From contig JAGGZG010000341.1 of the NCBI GenBank assembly GCA_021162125.1, forward strand, positions 1 to 11,586: a stretch of 11,586 bases of DNA. Direction: 5' to 3'. Source of the DNA: Anaerolineae bacterium (GTDB lineage: Bacteria; Chloroflexota; Anaerolineae; JACIWR01). How positions within the stretch are numbered: the first letter of the stretch is position 1; every line of letters starts with the position of its first letter. The notes under the pieces were generated by a model. It did not search any database. It was not told the DNA's origin and worked only from the letters and a program-made list of their open reading frames with translations. The translations under genes and the position numbers were made by a program. This document shows positions 1-6,757 of the stretch, one piece after another.

Positions 1-126
1 CCGCGCCTGAGGAGCTAAAGCTGGCTGTCCACCTGCGTGGACAGGCGCGCCCACGCAGGTGGACGCTCGGCTGCAAGCCCTCTAGAGGCGATTTCAATCG
101 CTAACAGAAGTAGCCTGAGCAGTTAC
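1..126 (-). repeat. MITE-like structured repeat, left copy (cut by window edge)
   Basis: The reverse complement of 1-126 matches 11435-11560 at 124 of 126 positions with no gaps; the mismatches are at 24 and 50. The copy is probably truncated only by the window start, because the right copy continues for 26 more bases. It contains a perfect 14-bp stem (27-40 with 51-64, 10-nt loop), the palindrome CTCTAGAG, and the small dyad gcgatt-tc-aatcgc. Position 50 is c here, where the right copy has the equivalent of t, and this shortens the stem by two pairs. No ORF of its own is visible. It looks like a non-autonomous dispersed element; function unknown. Confidence 0.85.
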
Positions 127-128
127 AC

Positions 129-157
129 TTGAAGTATCCCTTATTCTGTGTTACAAT
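129..157 (+). promoter_or_regulatory. Sigma-70-type promoter for the hybrid kinase gene
   Basis: TTGAAG (129-134) is followed after exactly 17 bp by TACAAT (152-157). The promoter lies just outside the end of the left repeat element and predicts a leader of about 150 nt before the TTG start at 315. Confidence 0.6.
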
Positions 158-241
158 AACGCCAAGTTATGCCCACGAAACACAACGCATGATACCACAG
201 GGGAGATGCTTCTGTCAAATTATCCGCCAGGTATGTGAGAA

Positions 242-266
242 CCCCGTTTCCTCCAGGAAAATGGGG
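242..266 (+). other. Leader hairpin upstream of the kinase gene
   Basis: The arms cccc-g-tttcct (242-252) and aggaaa-a-t-gggg (255-266) can pair, with one bulged A. A run of five T at 274-278 follows after a purine-rich gap of about 7 nt, so this resembles a weak attenuator. It may equally be a simple leader structure. Confidence 0.35.
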
Positions 267-314
267 GGAGAGATTTTTCGGATAGGCTCTTGATTTGGTA
301 AGGAGACTGGCCCT

Positions 315-3299
315 TTGGGCAACGAACGCGCCAGGATTCTGGTGGTTGAGGACAGCATAGATACTAATCAGTACGTGCAGGACGTGCTGGACAGGGATGG
401 ATACGAAGTGCTGGCGGCCTTCAGTGGTGAGGAGGCCCTGGAGATGCTGCGTACAGAGACGGCGGACCTGATCCTGTTGGACGTGAACCTGCCCGGCATG
501 GATGGTCACCAGGTATGCCGCCGTCTGCGTGAAGAGGAATCCACGCGCAGCATACCCATCGTTTTTCTCAGCGGAGCTTACGTCGGCACAGAGGACGTAG
601 CGCGAGGGCTTGACCTGGGCGGAGATGATTACCTGCTCAAGCCGGTGATGCCACAGATATTGCTGGCGCGTGTTCGCGCCGTCCTGCGTTCCCGCGAGGC
701 AGAGCGAGCTCTCGCCCGCCGCAACCGCGAGTTGGCCGCACTAAATGCCATCGCTGCCAGCGTGGGCCAGAGCCTGCACCTGGAGACTGTGCTGGAACAG
801 GCACTGGAGCGGACGCTGGAGATGCTGGACTTTGAGGTCGGGGGGATATGCCTGGCGGATGAGGATCACGGCAAATCCGTACTGCACAAGTATCGAGGAG
901 TCTCGTCCCAGTTTGTGGCTGCGGTTCGTGGAACACACGCAACGGATGGCCTCTGGAAGCGGGCGATGGTGAACGGGCAGCCCGTCTTCCTGGATAATCG
1001 GTCTCATCACCCGGTGATGACACCCGCTCTCCGCCAGGAAGGGCTGAAAGCAATGGGCTGCATCCCCTTGAAATCCGGACAGCGGGTTTTGGGCCTGCTC
1101 GCCGTCGCCTCCCGGCAGTATGAGACGGTGAGCCAGCGGGATCGGGAGATATTGGTCGCCATCGGGCACCAGATTGGGATGGCGATTGAGAACGCACGGC
1201 TTTACGAGGAGGAGCAACGCAGACGACGGCAGGCCGACACCCTGCGTGAGGTCTCGCGTATCCTGAGCACTACCCTGAACCTGGACGAACTGCTACGTCT
1301 GGTGCTGGACGAACTCGCTAACGTGCTCCGTTACGACAGTGCGATGGTCATGCTCATCGAGGAAGGCTACCTGCGGGTGGCCTCTGCCCACGGATTTGCC
1401 ACTGAGGAGTCGTTTGAGGGACTCGCTATCCCGGTTGGCGGGGAGTTCCTGGTCTGCGATGTGATAGAACACCGTGAGCCGGTGGTTATCGCCGACGCGC
1501 AGCAAAGCGAGCGCTGGCTGCCCCATCCACAGTTGGCCTCTGCCAGGGCGTGGATCGGCGCGCCCCTCATCGTCAAAGGCGAGGCGATAGGCGTGCTGAG
1601 CATCGCCAGTTGCCAGCCCGATGAATACGACGGGGAAGACGTCCAGATGGCGTTTGCTTTCGCTAATCAGGCGGCGGTGGCGATCCACAATGCGCATCTG
1701 TTCGCAGAGACACAGCGGAGGATACAGGAACTGGCCCTGTTGAACGCAGCGGGACGGGCCATGGCCTCTACGCTGGAATTGGAAGACCTGCTGTTGGTCA
1801 TCATGCGCCAGGCCATCGAGGTTCTGGGGGTAGAGGCGGTCTCAATCCTGCTGCTCGATACGGCCAGCGGCGATCTCATCTTCAAAGCGGCACTGGGTGG
1901 AGGCGCCGATAATCTGAAAGGCCGCCGGCTGCCCCAGGGTATGGGCATTGCTGGCTGGGTGGCTCAGCAAAATGCTCCCCTCATCGTGCCCGACGTCGGA
2001 CAGGACATGCGTTTCTACCCCGATTTCGACCTGGACTCCGGGTTCATCACCCGTTCCATTCTCGCCGTCCCTCTCATAGCGCGGGATCGGGTCATTGGGG
2101 TGATGGAGGTGCTCAACAAGCGGGAGGGACGTTTCGGGGCGGACGACCGCCAGCTCACGGAGTCGCTGGCCGCGTCGGCGGCAGCGGCCATCGAGAACGC
2201 CCGCCTGTACACAGAGGTGGCACAAGCCAAGCGGGAGTGGGAGACCACTTTCAACGCCATCACGGATGGCATCCTCATCCTATCCCCGGACCTGCACGTC
2301 GTTAGGGCCAACCGGGCGATGGCCGAGTTTCTGAAAACGACGCCGCAAGCTCTGGTAGGACAGGACTGCTGTCGACTCCTGTGGTGTTGCCATGACCTGG
2401 AGGCCCAAACGTTGGCGGAACGCACGGCGTGGGAGGGTAAGCTCCGTTTGGACGAGGTACACGAACCACGATTGGGCAACAGGACGTTCCTGCGCTCCAT
2501 CTATCCCTTCTGGGGTGCTCAGGATGAGTTAATGGGGATGGTGATCGTCCTGAAAGACATCACTGCCCAGAAAGACCTCCAGGCCCAGTTAGTGCAATCG
2601 GCCCGGCTGGCCGGGATTGGCGAGCTGGCGGCAGGGGTAGCCCACGAGTTGAGCAATCCGCTGACCAGCATCCTGGGTTTCGCCGACCTTTTGATCCAGA
2701 GCGAGGACATTCCCCAGTCCCACAAAGAGGACGTGGCTATCATCATGGAGGAAAGTTGTCGGGCGCAGGAGATCGTCCAGGGCTTGCTGGACTTCGCGCG
2801 TCAATCACCGCTCCAAATCGCGCCCGTTGACCTGAACCGGGTGGTTCGCGAGGTATTGCGCCTCCTTCAGCGTCAGGCGGAACTGGCAGGCGTCGTGGTT
2901 GAGATGCGGTACGCCACGGATTTGCCGTGGGTGATGGGGGATGCCCGTCAGCTCAAGCAGGTGTTGTTTAACCTGATAGTCAACGCCATCCAGTCCATGC
3001 CCAATGGAGGGATGTTGACCATCAGTACCAGTTATGGTCCGGCGACGACGAGGCAGGGAAAGTTCGTCCGGGTTCGCGTGCGCGATACAGGGGTGGGAAT
3101 TATGCCAGAACATCGCCAACGTTTGTTTCAACCCTTTTTCACCACCAAGCCGGAAGGTAAAGGAACGGGGCTCGGTCTGTCGATCAGCCTGGGTATCGTG
3201 GAGAACCACGGGGGGACGATTGAGGTGGAGAGTGAGCCCGGCCGGGGCAGTTGCTTCACCGTGTTGCTGCCAGCCCGCTTGCCGGAACGGGTGGATTGA
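315..3299 (+). CDS. Hybrid sensor histidine kinase, REC-GAF-GAF-GAF-PAS-HisKA-HATPase
   Basis: This 994-aa cytoplasmic signalling kinase has no signal peptide or membrane segment. Its domains in order are: an N-terminal receiver (about 7-124) with acidic pair E12/D13, phospho-acceptor D56, S86 and K109; three GAF domains (about 144-297, 312-465 and 475-632) joined by charged helical linkers; a PAS domain (about 637-755) with a CC...CC cluster; a HisKA domain with the phospho-histidine H777 in AHELSNP; and a HATPase_c domain with N-box N890, D924-TGVG and the GKGTGLGLS lid glycines near 950. All catalytic residues are present, so it should autophosphorylate. The receiver at the N-terminus, rather than the C-terminus, suggests it is controlled by an upstream kinase. 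The start is TTG at 315 with AAGGAG at 300-305 (9-nt spacing). The ligands of the GAF domains and the output partner are unknown. The kinase assignment is firm; the signal is not. Confidence 0.93.
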   Translation: MGNERARILVVEDSIDTNQYVQDVLDRDGYEVLAAFSGEEALEMLRTETADLILLDVNLPGMDGHQVCRRLREEESTRSIPIVFLSGAYVGTEDVARGLDLGGDDYLLKPVMPQILLARVRAVLRSREAERALARRNRELAALNAIAASVGQSLHLETVLEQALERTLEMLDFEVGGICLADEDHGKSVLHKYRGVSSQFVAAVRGTHATDGLWKRAMVNGQPVFLDNRSHHPVMTPALRQEGLKAMGCIPLKSGQRVLGLLAVASRQYETVSQRDREILVAIGHQIGMAIENARLYEEEQRRRRQADTLREVSRILSTTLNLDELLRLVLDELANVLRYDSAMVMLIEEGYLRVASAHGFATEESFEGLAIPVGGEFLVCDVIEHREPVVIADAQQSERWLPHPQLASARAWIGAPLIVKGEAIGVLSIASCQPDEYDGEDVQMAFAFANQAAVAIHNAHLFAETQRRIQELALLNAAGRAMASTLELEDLLLVIMRQAIEVLGVEAVSILLLDTASGDLIFKAALGGGADNLKGRRLPQGMGIAGWVAQQNAPLIVPDVGQDMRFYPDFDLDSGFITRSILAVPLIARDRVIGVMEVLNKREGRFGADDRQLTESLAASAAAAIENARLYTEVAQAKREWETTFNAITDGILILSPDLHVVRANRAMAEFLKTTPQALVGQDCCRLLWCCHDLEAQTLAERTAWEGKLRLDEVHEPRLGNRTFLRSIYPFWGAQDELMGMVIVLKDITAQKDLQAQLVQSARLAGIGELAAGVAHELSNPLTSILGFADLLIQSEDIPQSHKEDVAIIMEESCRAQEIVQGLLDFARQSPLQIAPVDLNRVVREVLRLLQRQAELAGVVVEMRYATDLPWVMGDARQLKQVLFNLIVNAIQSMPNGGMLTISTSYGPATTRQGKFVRVRVRDTGVGIMPEHRQRLFQPFFTTKPEGKGTGLGLSISLGIVENHGGTIEVESEPGRGSCFTVLLPARLPERVD

Positions 3300-3310
3300 T
3301 CGCAAGGACG

Positions 3311-3343
3311 AGGTGCGACGCACTTCCCAAGTGCGTCGCACCT
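3311..3343. repeat. Perfect 15-bp inverted repeat (hairpin)
   Basis: AGGTGCGACGCACTT (3311-3325) and its exact complement (3329-3343) are separated by a 3-nt loop. It begins 11 bp after the kinase stop codon. No T tract follows, so it is not a classical intrinsic terminator. It resembles a dispersed intergenic palindrome; it could still protect the mRNA 3' end. Confidence 0.8.
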
Positions 3344-3361
3344 GTCAGGGGCAAAAGTATA

Positions 3362-3390
3362 TTGACATTTCATCTGGAAAGTGATACAAT
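3362..3390 (+). promoter_or_regulatory. Near-consensus sigma-70 promoter for the DUF4870 gene
   Basis: A perfect TTGACA (3362-3367) is followed by a 17-bp spacer and TACAAT (3385-3390). It predicts transcription from about 3397, giving a leader of roughly 130 nt. Confidence 0.85.
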
Positions 3391-3399
3391 AGAACAAGC

Positions 3400-3509
3400 T
3401 CCAGTTATCTGGAGGTGCTATTTGCCAAAAGCGGAGGCGGTCTCCGCAGGTTTACTTAAAAGTTTTCTATTTCATGTGCCCGCTGGACTAAAATCGTTCG
3501 TGTCGGGCA
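3400..3509 (+). other. Structured 5' leader of the DUF4870 gene
   Basis: Three possible hairpins lie between promoter and gene. The first is ctccag-ttat-ctggag (3400-3415). The second is gcggag/ctccgc (3431-3436 with 3442-3447). The third is tgcccg/cgggca (3477-3482 with 3504-3509), which ends just before the Shine-Dalgarno sequence. I do not recognise a known riboswitch class. Confidence 0.4.
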
Positions 3510-3528
3510 AGAAGGAGGTGAAACGCAG

Positions 3529-3915
3529 ATGACAGACGGAACTATGGGAACCGCGCCAAGTGGCGAGATCACTGACCAGGACAAGCTGTGGGCTGCGCTA
3601 TCGTATGTCTTCGCGCCCCTCGTCGGCATCATCGTATTGCTGATGGAGGAAAACAAGAATCGGCCTTTCCAGAAGTACCACGCGATCCAGTCGCTGGCCT
3701 TCGCCGTGGCGTGGGTCGTCTTCGCCGGCTTGCTGTGCATATTGAGCTTCATCCTTGGCCTGACCGGCATCGGCGCTGTTTTGAGCGTGTGTCTTACGCC
3801 GCTTGCCTTCGCGCCTTTCCTGATAGCCCTCTATTTCGCCTATCAGGCTTATCAGGGTCAGTACTTCGAGGTGCCCGTCATGACTGACTTTTTGAAGCAG
3901 CAGGGTTGGATATAG
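3529..3915 (+). CDS. DUF4870 (Tic20-like) small membrane protein
   Basis: This 128-aa integral membrane protein has three predicted hydrophobic segments (about 20-39, 55-77 and 82-104) after a short polar N-terminus. The polar loop between the first two segments carries EENKNRPFQKYHAIQSL. That matches the conserved loop of DUF4870/Tic20-like proteins, where aromatic, His and Gln residues precede the second helix. The biochemical role of this family in bacteria is not established. The start is ATG at 3529 with a strong AAGGAGGT at 3512-3519. It is monocistronic: its own promoter lies upstream and a bidirectional terminator downstream. The family call is good; the function is unknown. Confidence 0.85.
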   Translation: MTDGTMGTAPSGEITDQDKLWAALSYVFAPLVGIIVLLMEENKNRPFQKYHAIQSLAFAVAWVVFAGLLCILSFILGLTGIGAVLSVCLTPLAFAPFLIALYFAYQAYQGQYFEVPVMTDFLKQQGWI

Positions 3916-3947
3916 GCCCTAGGGTCGGCAGGACTTTTCTGCTCGAA

Positions 3948-3980
3948 AGCCCTTTCCTGGCCGCATCATGGGAAAGGGCT
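3948..3980 (+). terminator. Hairpin downstream of the DUF4870 gene
   Basis: agccctttcc (3948-3957) pairs perfectly with ggaaagggct (3971-3980) across a 13-nt loop, and a short TT follows. It lies 33 bp after the stop codon. It is a weak terminator by itself and is backed up by the stronger hairpin at 3993-4037. Confidence 0.5.
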
Positions 3981-3992
3981 TTGTCGCTAGAT

Positions 3993-4037
3993 ACGCAAAA
4001 GGGCCACGAGGTGCGTCTCCTCGTGGCCCTTTTGCGT
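3993..4037. terminator. Bidirectional intrinsic terminator between DUF4870 gene and tRNA-Arg
   Basis: A perfect 19-bp stem (3993-4011 with 4019-4037) has a 7-nt loop. The arms carry AAAA on one side and TTTT on the other, so U-rich 3' sides form in both directions, within the stem rather than after it. It sits between convergent units and can end both the DUF4870 transcript (+) and the tRNA transcript (-). Its last base pair touches the final A of the encoded CCA of the tRNA. Confidence 0.85.
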
Positions 4038-4112
4038 GGTACCCCCGGCGCGACTCGAACGCGCGCCACCGGCTTCGGAGGCCGGTGCTCTGTCCGACTG
4101 AGCTACGGGGGC
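4037..4112 (-). tRNA. tRNA-Arg (anticodon CCG)
   Basis: Read on the minus strand, all the arms of a tRNA are present. The acceptor GCCCCCG pairs with CGGGGGT, with a G-U first pair. The D stem is GCTC/GAGC. The anticodon stem CCGGC/GCCGG encloses loop CTCCGAA, giving anticodon CCG at 4078-4076, which reads CGG (Arg). The variable loop is 4 nt, and the T arm GCGCG-TTCGAGT-CGCGC follows. Discriminator A (4040) and the CCA tail (4039-4037) are encoded in the DNA. It is a single-gene transcript with its own promoter and terminator. Confidence 0.96.
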
Positions 4113-4118
4113 TTGCAA

Positions 4119-4147
4119 ACGATAGCGGGCTCCTGCCACGCTATCGT
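4119..4147 (-). other. Inverted repeat in the 5' leader of tRNA-Arg
   Basis: acgatagcg (4119-4127) and cgctatcgt (4139-4147) form a perfect 9-bp stem with an 11-nt loop. It lies immediately 5' of the mature tRNA and just downstream of its -10 element. It may fold in the precursor or act as an operator. Confidence 0.55.
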
Positions 4148-4153
4148 ATCGCA

Positions 4154-4162
4154 ATTATACCA
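4154..4162 (-). promoter_or_regulatory. Extended -10 promoter for tRNA-Arg
   Basis: The minus strand reads TGG-TATAAT, a perfect -10 at 4159-4154 with the TGn extension. No good -35 is seen at 17 bp, which fits an extended -10 type promoter. The predicted start is near 4147, about 35 nt before the mature tRNA. Confidence 0.7.
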
Positions 4163-4201
4163 CACTTCAACCCGATGCGCCAGTGACCCAACAACACACG
4201 G

Positions 4202-4230
4202 TTGACAAGAACCCGTTTCTGGGGTAACAT
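4202..4230 (+). promoter_or_regulatory. Sigma-70 promoter for the yqeB gene
   Basis: TTGACA (4202-4207) is followed after 17 bp by TAACAT (4225-4230). It drives transcription away from the tRNA promoter, so the two are divergent within 50 bp. Confidence 0.7.
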
Positions 4231-4280
4231 CACCTTCCTGCCAGCTTGGGTGGGATAGTCGGTGTATCGTGAGGTGAAAA

Positions 4281-5078
4281 ATGTGTGAGGAACTGCTGGT
4301 CGTCGTCAAGGGCGGTGGGGACCTGGCCACTGGCGTGGCCCACCGCCTGCGCCGCGTCGGGATGCGGGTGATCATCACCGAGCTGCCCCGGCCAACGGTG
4401 ATTCGTCGCTCGGTGGCTTTCGCCTCGGCGGTGTTCGAGGGGGAGGTAACCGTGGAGGGTGTGACTGCCCGTCTGGTGGACGGCCCGACCCAGGCGCTGG
4501 CCTGCCTGGACGAGGGCATCGTCCCTGTGCTGGTGGACCCAGAGGCTATGGTGGTGCATGCGTTGCAGCCGGACGCTGTGGTGGATGCCACCGTCGCCAA
4601 ACGCAACCTGGGCACCCGCCTGACCGATGCGCCAATCGTCGTCGCCCTGGGGCCGGGATTCACAGCAGGCGTGGACTGTCACGCGGTGGTGGAGACCGCG
4701 CGGGGACATTATCTGGGACGGGTGATCACTCAGGGGCAGGCCGCGCCCAACACCGGTGTGCCGGGGGCGGTAGTGGGCCACGCGGAGGATCGCGTGGTGC
4801 GCGCCCCGTGCGCGGGCGTCTTTCGTGGTGAGCGGCGAATCGGCGACCGTGTGGAGGCCGGCCAATCGGTGGCCCGCGTGGACGGCGAGCCGGTCGTTGC
4901 TCGAATCTCCGGAGTGCTGCGCGGGCTGCTGGCCGACGGGTTGCCCGTTCACGCCGGGATGAAGGTCGGTGACGTGGACCCGCGTGGGGTGGTCGATCAC
5001 TGTTTCACCATCTCGGACAAAGCGCGGGCGGTGGGCGGCGGTGTGCTAGAGGCCATCCTCTGGCTGCGTCGTCAATAG
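4281..5078 (+). CDS. yqeB: YqeB-family (EF2563-type) selenium-dependent Mo-hydroxylase accessory protein
   Basis: This 265-aa protein has the N-terminus VVVKGGGDLATGVAHRL (about 7-23), the glycine-rich signature of the YqeB/EF2563 family, followed by RRSVAFASAVFEGEVTVEG (about 41-59), also typical. Family members are linked by genomic co-occurrence to maturation of selenium-dependent molybdenum hydroxylases; the reaction is not established. The N-terminal half looks like a Rossmann-type nucleotide-binding fold. Residues about 168-235 (APCAGVF...GDRVEAGQ...SGVLRGLL...VHAGMKVGDVD) resemble a biotinyl/lipoyl-like beta barrel. The length fits the stand-alone family form. The start is ATG at 4281 with GAGGTG 5 nt upstream. 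None of the usual partners (selD, xdhC-like, molybdopterin cytidylyltransferase or hydroxylase subunits) is in the window, and it converges with the methyltransferase gene. The family call is confident; the role is inferred. Confidence 0.85.
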   Translation: MCEELLVVVKGGGDLATGVAHRLRRVGMRVIITELPRPTVIRRSVAFASAVFEGEVTVEGVTARLVDGPTQALACLDEGIVPVLVDPEAMVVHALQPDAVVDATVAKRNLGTRLTDAPIVVALGPGFTAGVDCHAVVETARGHYLGRVITQGQAAPNTGVPGAVVGHAEDRVVRAPCAGVFRGERRIGDRVEAGQSVARVDGEPVVARISGVLRGLLADGLPVHAGMKVGDVDPRGVVDHCFTISDKARAVGGGVLEAILWLRRQ

Positions 5079-5139
5079 AATTGGACTCAATTAGGCGCAT
5101 TCATTTCGGCGCTATCCGCGAGATGGTGAGGAAACACGA

Positions 5140-5159
5140 GGAGCATCCTCTCATGCTCC
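5140..5159. terminator. Small hairpin between convergent yqeB and methyltransferase genes
   Basis: ggagcat (5140-5146) and atgctcc (5153-5159) form a 7-bp stem with a 6-nt loop, overlapping the 3' end of the methyltransferase gene. No T tract follows on either strand. It is the only stem I see in this convergent gap, so I list it as a weak candidate. Confidence 0.3.
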
Positions 5160-5975
5160 CCTGGAACTTGCTGCACCACCCCGCGACGCCAGGCGACGCT
5201 GGCGCGCAGCCTCGAACAGGATGATGGCCGCGGCGACGGCAGCGTTCAGCGATTCCGTTCCCCCGCGCATAGGGATAGACACCCTGGTCACGGCCAGTTC
5301 CCTGGCCCTGACACTTGCCCCTTCCGCCTCTCCACCGACGATCAGCGCCGAGGGAACGCGCCAGTCTACTCCGTCGTATACCTGCTCTCCTCGCACGTCG
5401 GCCAGGAGCACCTGCATGCCAGAGGCAGCGTCAGCGATCTCCGCCCAGTCCTGCGCCCTGATCGGCAGGCGGAAATGGGCACCCATCGCCCCGCGCACCA
5501 CTTTAGGATTGTATAGATCAACTGTGCCCGGGGCCAGGAACACCTCCTGTACCCCGGCAGCCTCGGCGGTGCGCAACAGTGTGCCCAGGTTGCCCGGATC
5601 GCGCATCCCGTCCACGATCAGGAGCAGCGAGGGGTCGGGTGGGGGCGCGATCTGCGGGAATGGCAACACGGCCAGGATGCCCTGAGGCGTCTGCGTATCG
5701 GACATGGCACGCATGACCGCGTCGCTGACGCGCAGGGTCGGGACTCCACGCTCCCGTAGCTCGGCGAGGAGGGCTCGTCCACGGGCAGCCGTGCCCACGC
5801 TCCCGGTAAAAAACACGAGAGCGGGCACCGTCCCCGCTCTCAGCGCTTCTTCCAGCAAACGCACGCCCTCAGCAATGAATCGCCTCTCACGCTGGCGTGT
5901 CCTCCGCCGGGCGAGCGCGCGCACGTACTGAATTTTGGGATTGCTTGGGCTGGTGATCACTGTGACATTGGTCAT
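5151..5975 (-). CDS. TrmH/SpoU-family RNA 2'-O-methyltransferase
   Basis: This 274-aa SPOUT methyltransferase is expected to transfer a methyl group from S-adenosylmethionine to a ribose 2'-OH in rRNA. The N-terminal part (about 8-105) is a substrate-binding domain with ITSPSNPKIQYVRALARRR and RRFIAEGVRLLEEAL, typical of the 23S-type branch. Motif 1 is VDGMRDPGNLGTLLRTAEAAGV (121-142, N129 and R135). Motif 2 is LIVGGEAEGAS (211-221). Motif 3 is IPMRGGTESLNAAVAAAI (234-251). Together they form the trefoil-knot SAM site, and all are intact. The start is ATG at 5975 with a weak GGTGGG upstream. The gap to rplT is only 21 nt, so it is the last gene of the infC-rpmI-rplT operon; a similar gene (ysgA) lies near these genes in Bacillus. 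The exact target nucleotide cannot be told from sequence. Confidence 0.92.
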   Translation of the reverse strand: MTNVTVITSPSNPKIQYVRALARRRTRQRERRFIAEGVRLLEEALRAGTVPALVFFTGSVGTAARGRALLAELRERGVPTLRVSDAVMRAMSDTQTPQGILAVLPFPQIAPPPDPSLLLIVDGMRDPGNLGTLLRTAEAAGVQEVFLAPGTVDLYNPKVVRGAMGAHFRLPIRAQDWAEIADAASGMQVLLADVRGEQVYDGVDWRVPSALIVGGEAEGASVRARELAVTRVSIPMRGGTESLNAAVAAAIILFEAARQRRLASRGGAASSRGA

Positions 5976-5996
5976 GATCCCACCCCGTGACGTGAC

Positions 5997-6359
5997 CTAG
6001 CCAGCCTCTTTGGCCTCTTTGGCCAGTTCGACCAGGCGGGCGAAGGCTGGCGCGTCGGTAACGGCCATCTCCGCCAGCATCTTACGATCGATCTCCACTC
6101 CGGCGGCTTTCAAGCCGTATATAAACCGGCTGTAGGTGAGGCCGTTTTGTCGCGCGGCGGCGTTGATGCGGGCGATCCACAGGCGGCGCAAGTCGCGCTT
6201 ACGGTTGCGCCGGTCGCGGTAGGCATACCACAACGATTTCATCATCGCCTCATTGGCCCGCCGGAAGAGGCTATGCTTTGTTCCTCTCTGGCCCTTGGTC
6301 ACGCGCAGCACTTTCTTGTGCCGCCGTCGAGTCCTGGGCCCTCCTTTTACTCTTGCCAC
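5997..6359 (-). CDS. rplT: 50S ribosomal protein L20
   Basis: This is a 120-aa protein of normal length for L20, which binds 23S rRNA early in large-subunit assembly. The sequence MARVKGGPRTRRRHKK, then YAYRDRRNRKRDLRRLWIARINAAARQNG and GLKAAGVEIDRKMLAEMAV, closely follows L20. The start is GTG at 6359-6357, because L20 proteins begin MARVK. A longer reading from ATG 6434 adds 25 residues unlike any L20 N-terminus. The Shine-Dalgarno is AAAGGGG (6376-6370, 10-nt spacing). L20 is a known translational repressor of its own operon in several bacteria. Confidence 0.97.
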   Translation of the reverse strand: MARVKGGPRTRRRHKKVLRVTKGQRGTKHSLFRRANEAMMKSLWYAYRDRRNRKRDLRRLWIARINAAARQNGLTYSRFIYGLKAAGVEIDRKMLAEMAVTDAPAFARLVELAKEAKEAG

Positions 6360-6416
6360 TTCCCCTTTTCCCCTTTCATTTAAAGATTTGGTGGCCTGTG
6401 GAGGGAGAGGAAGACT

Positions 6417-6452
6417 GGGGGAAATGTCCCCCACCCCCCACTAGCCAGTGGG
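6417..6452 (-). promoter_or_regulatory. Two hairpins in the rpmI-rplT spacer
   Basis: The spacer holds a G5/C5 stem (6417-6421 with 6428-6432, 6-nt loop) and a 6-bp stem with a tetraloop (6437-6442 with 6447-6452). They lie in the mRNA between the rpmI stop and the rplT Shine-Dalgarno. A role in L20 autoregulation is possible but is inference only. Confidence 0.4.
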
Positions 6453-6469
6453 CTGGTACTTACATCCCG

Positions 6470-6682
6470 CTACTTCTGCTTCTTCAGGTAAGGCGCAAGA
6501 GTCCGCACACGGCGGATGCTCCTCCGATCCGTAACCTCCAGCATCCGGTCAAACAGGCGCTTGGTGCGCTTGGGCTTCTTACGGCGCAGGTGACTTTTTC
6601 CACCTTTGGTGCGCATCAACTTGCCGGTGCCGGTATACTTGAAACGCTTGGCCGTAGCCTTATGAGTCTTAATCTTGGGCAC
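6470..6682 (-). CDS. rpmI: 50S ribosomal protein L35
   Basis: This 70-aa basic protein is of typical L35 length. It begins MPKIKTHKATAKRFKYTGTGKL and contains the HLRRKKPKRTKR segment typical of the family. The start is GTG at 6682-6680, with a perfect AGGAGGT (6694-6688) 5 nt upstream. The ORF runs on to an upstream ATG at 6766, but the added 28 residues have no counterpart in L35. It is the second gene of the infC operon, with 150 nt to infC and 110 nt to rplT. Confidence 0.97.
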   Translation of the reverse strand: MPKIKTHKATAKRFKYTGTGKLMRTKGGKSHLRRKKPKRTKRLFDRMLEVTDRRSIRRVRTLAPYLKKQK

Positions 6683-6757
6683 TTGATACCTCCTCACTGC
6701 GCCACCCGGAACGGCACACATTCCAGGGTTAGCTTTATTCCGCGTAAGACAAAGAAG

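Noticed and set aside
1..126. CRISPR array
   Set aside because: The repeats are palindromic and structured, but there is no regular repeat-spacer periodicity and there are no cas genes.
249..266. Shared phrase cctccaggaaaa in the kinase leader and near 11245
   Set aside because: It is only 12 bases, in different roles (a hairpin loop region versus, on the other strand, the Shine-Dalgarno of the DUF362 gene). Probably coincidence.
141..509. Minus-strand 122-aa ORF across the kinase promoter and start
   Set aside because: It covers the promoter and the receiver-domain coding region on the other strand and shows no domain.
637..1217. Minus-strand ORFs opposite the hybrid kinase
   Set aside because: They are overlapping antisense frames in a clear domain-bearing gene, with no ribosome binding site or family match.
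3251..3532. Plus-strand 93-aa ORF before the DUF4870 gene
   Set aside because: It overlaps the kinase end, a palindrome and the promoter, has no ribosome binding site, and its stop overlaps the true DUF4870 start.
4230..5000. Long minus-strand ORF (256 aa) opposite yqeB
   Set aside because: It lies inside a confidently assigned gene, has a low-complexity His/Arg/Pro-rich composition and no recognisable domain. This is typical of antisense frames in GC-rich DNA.
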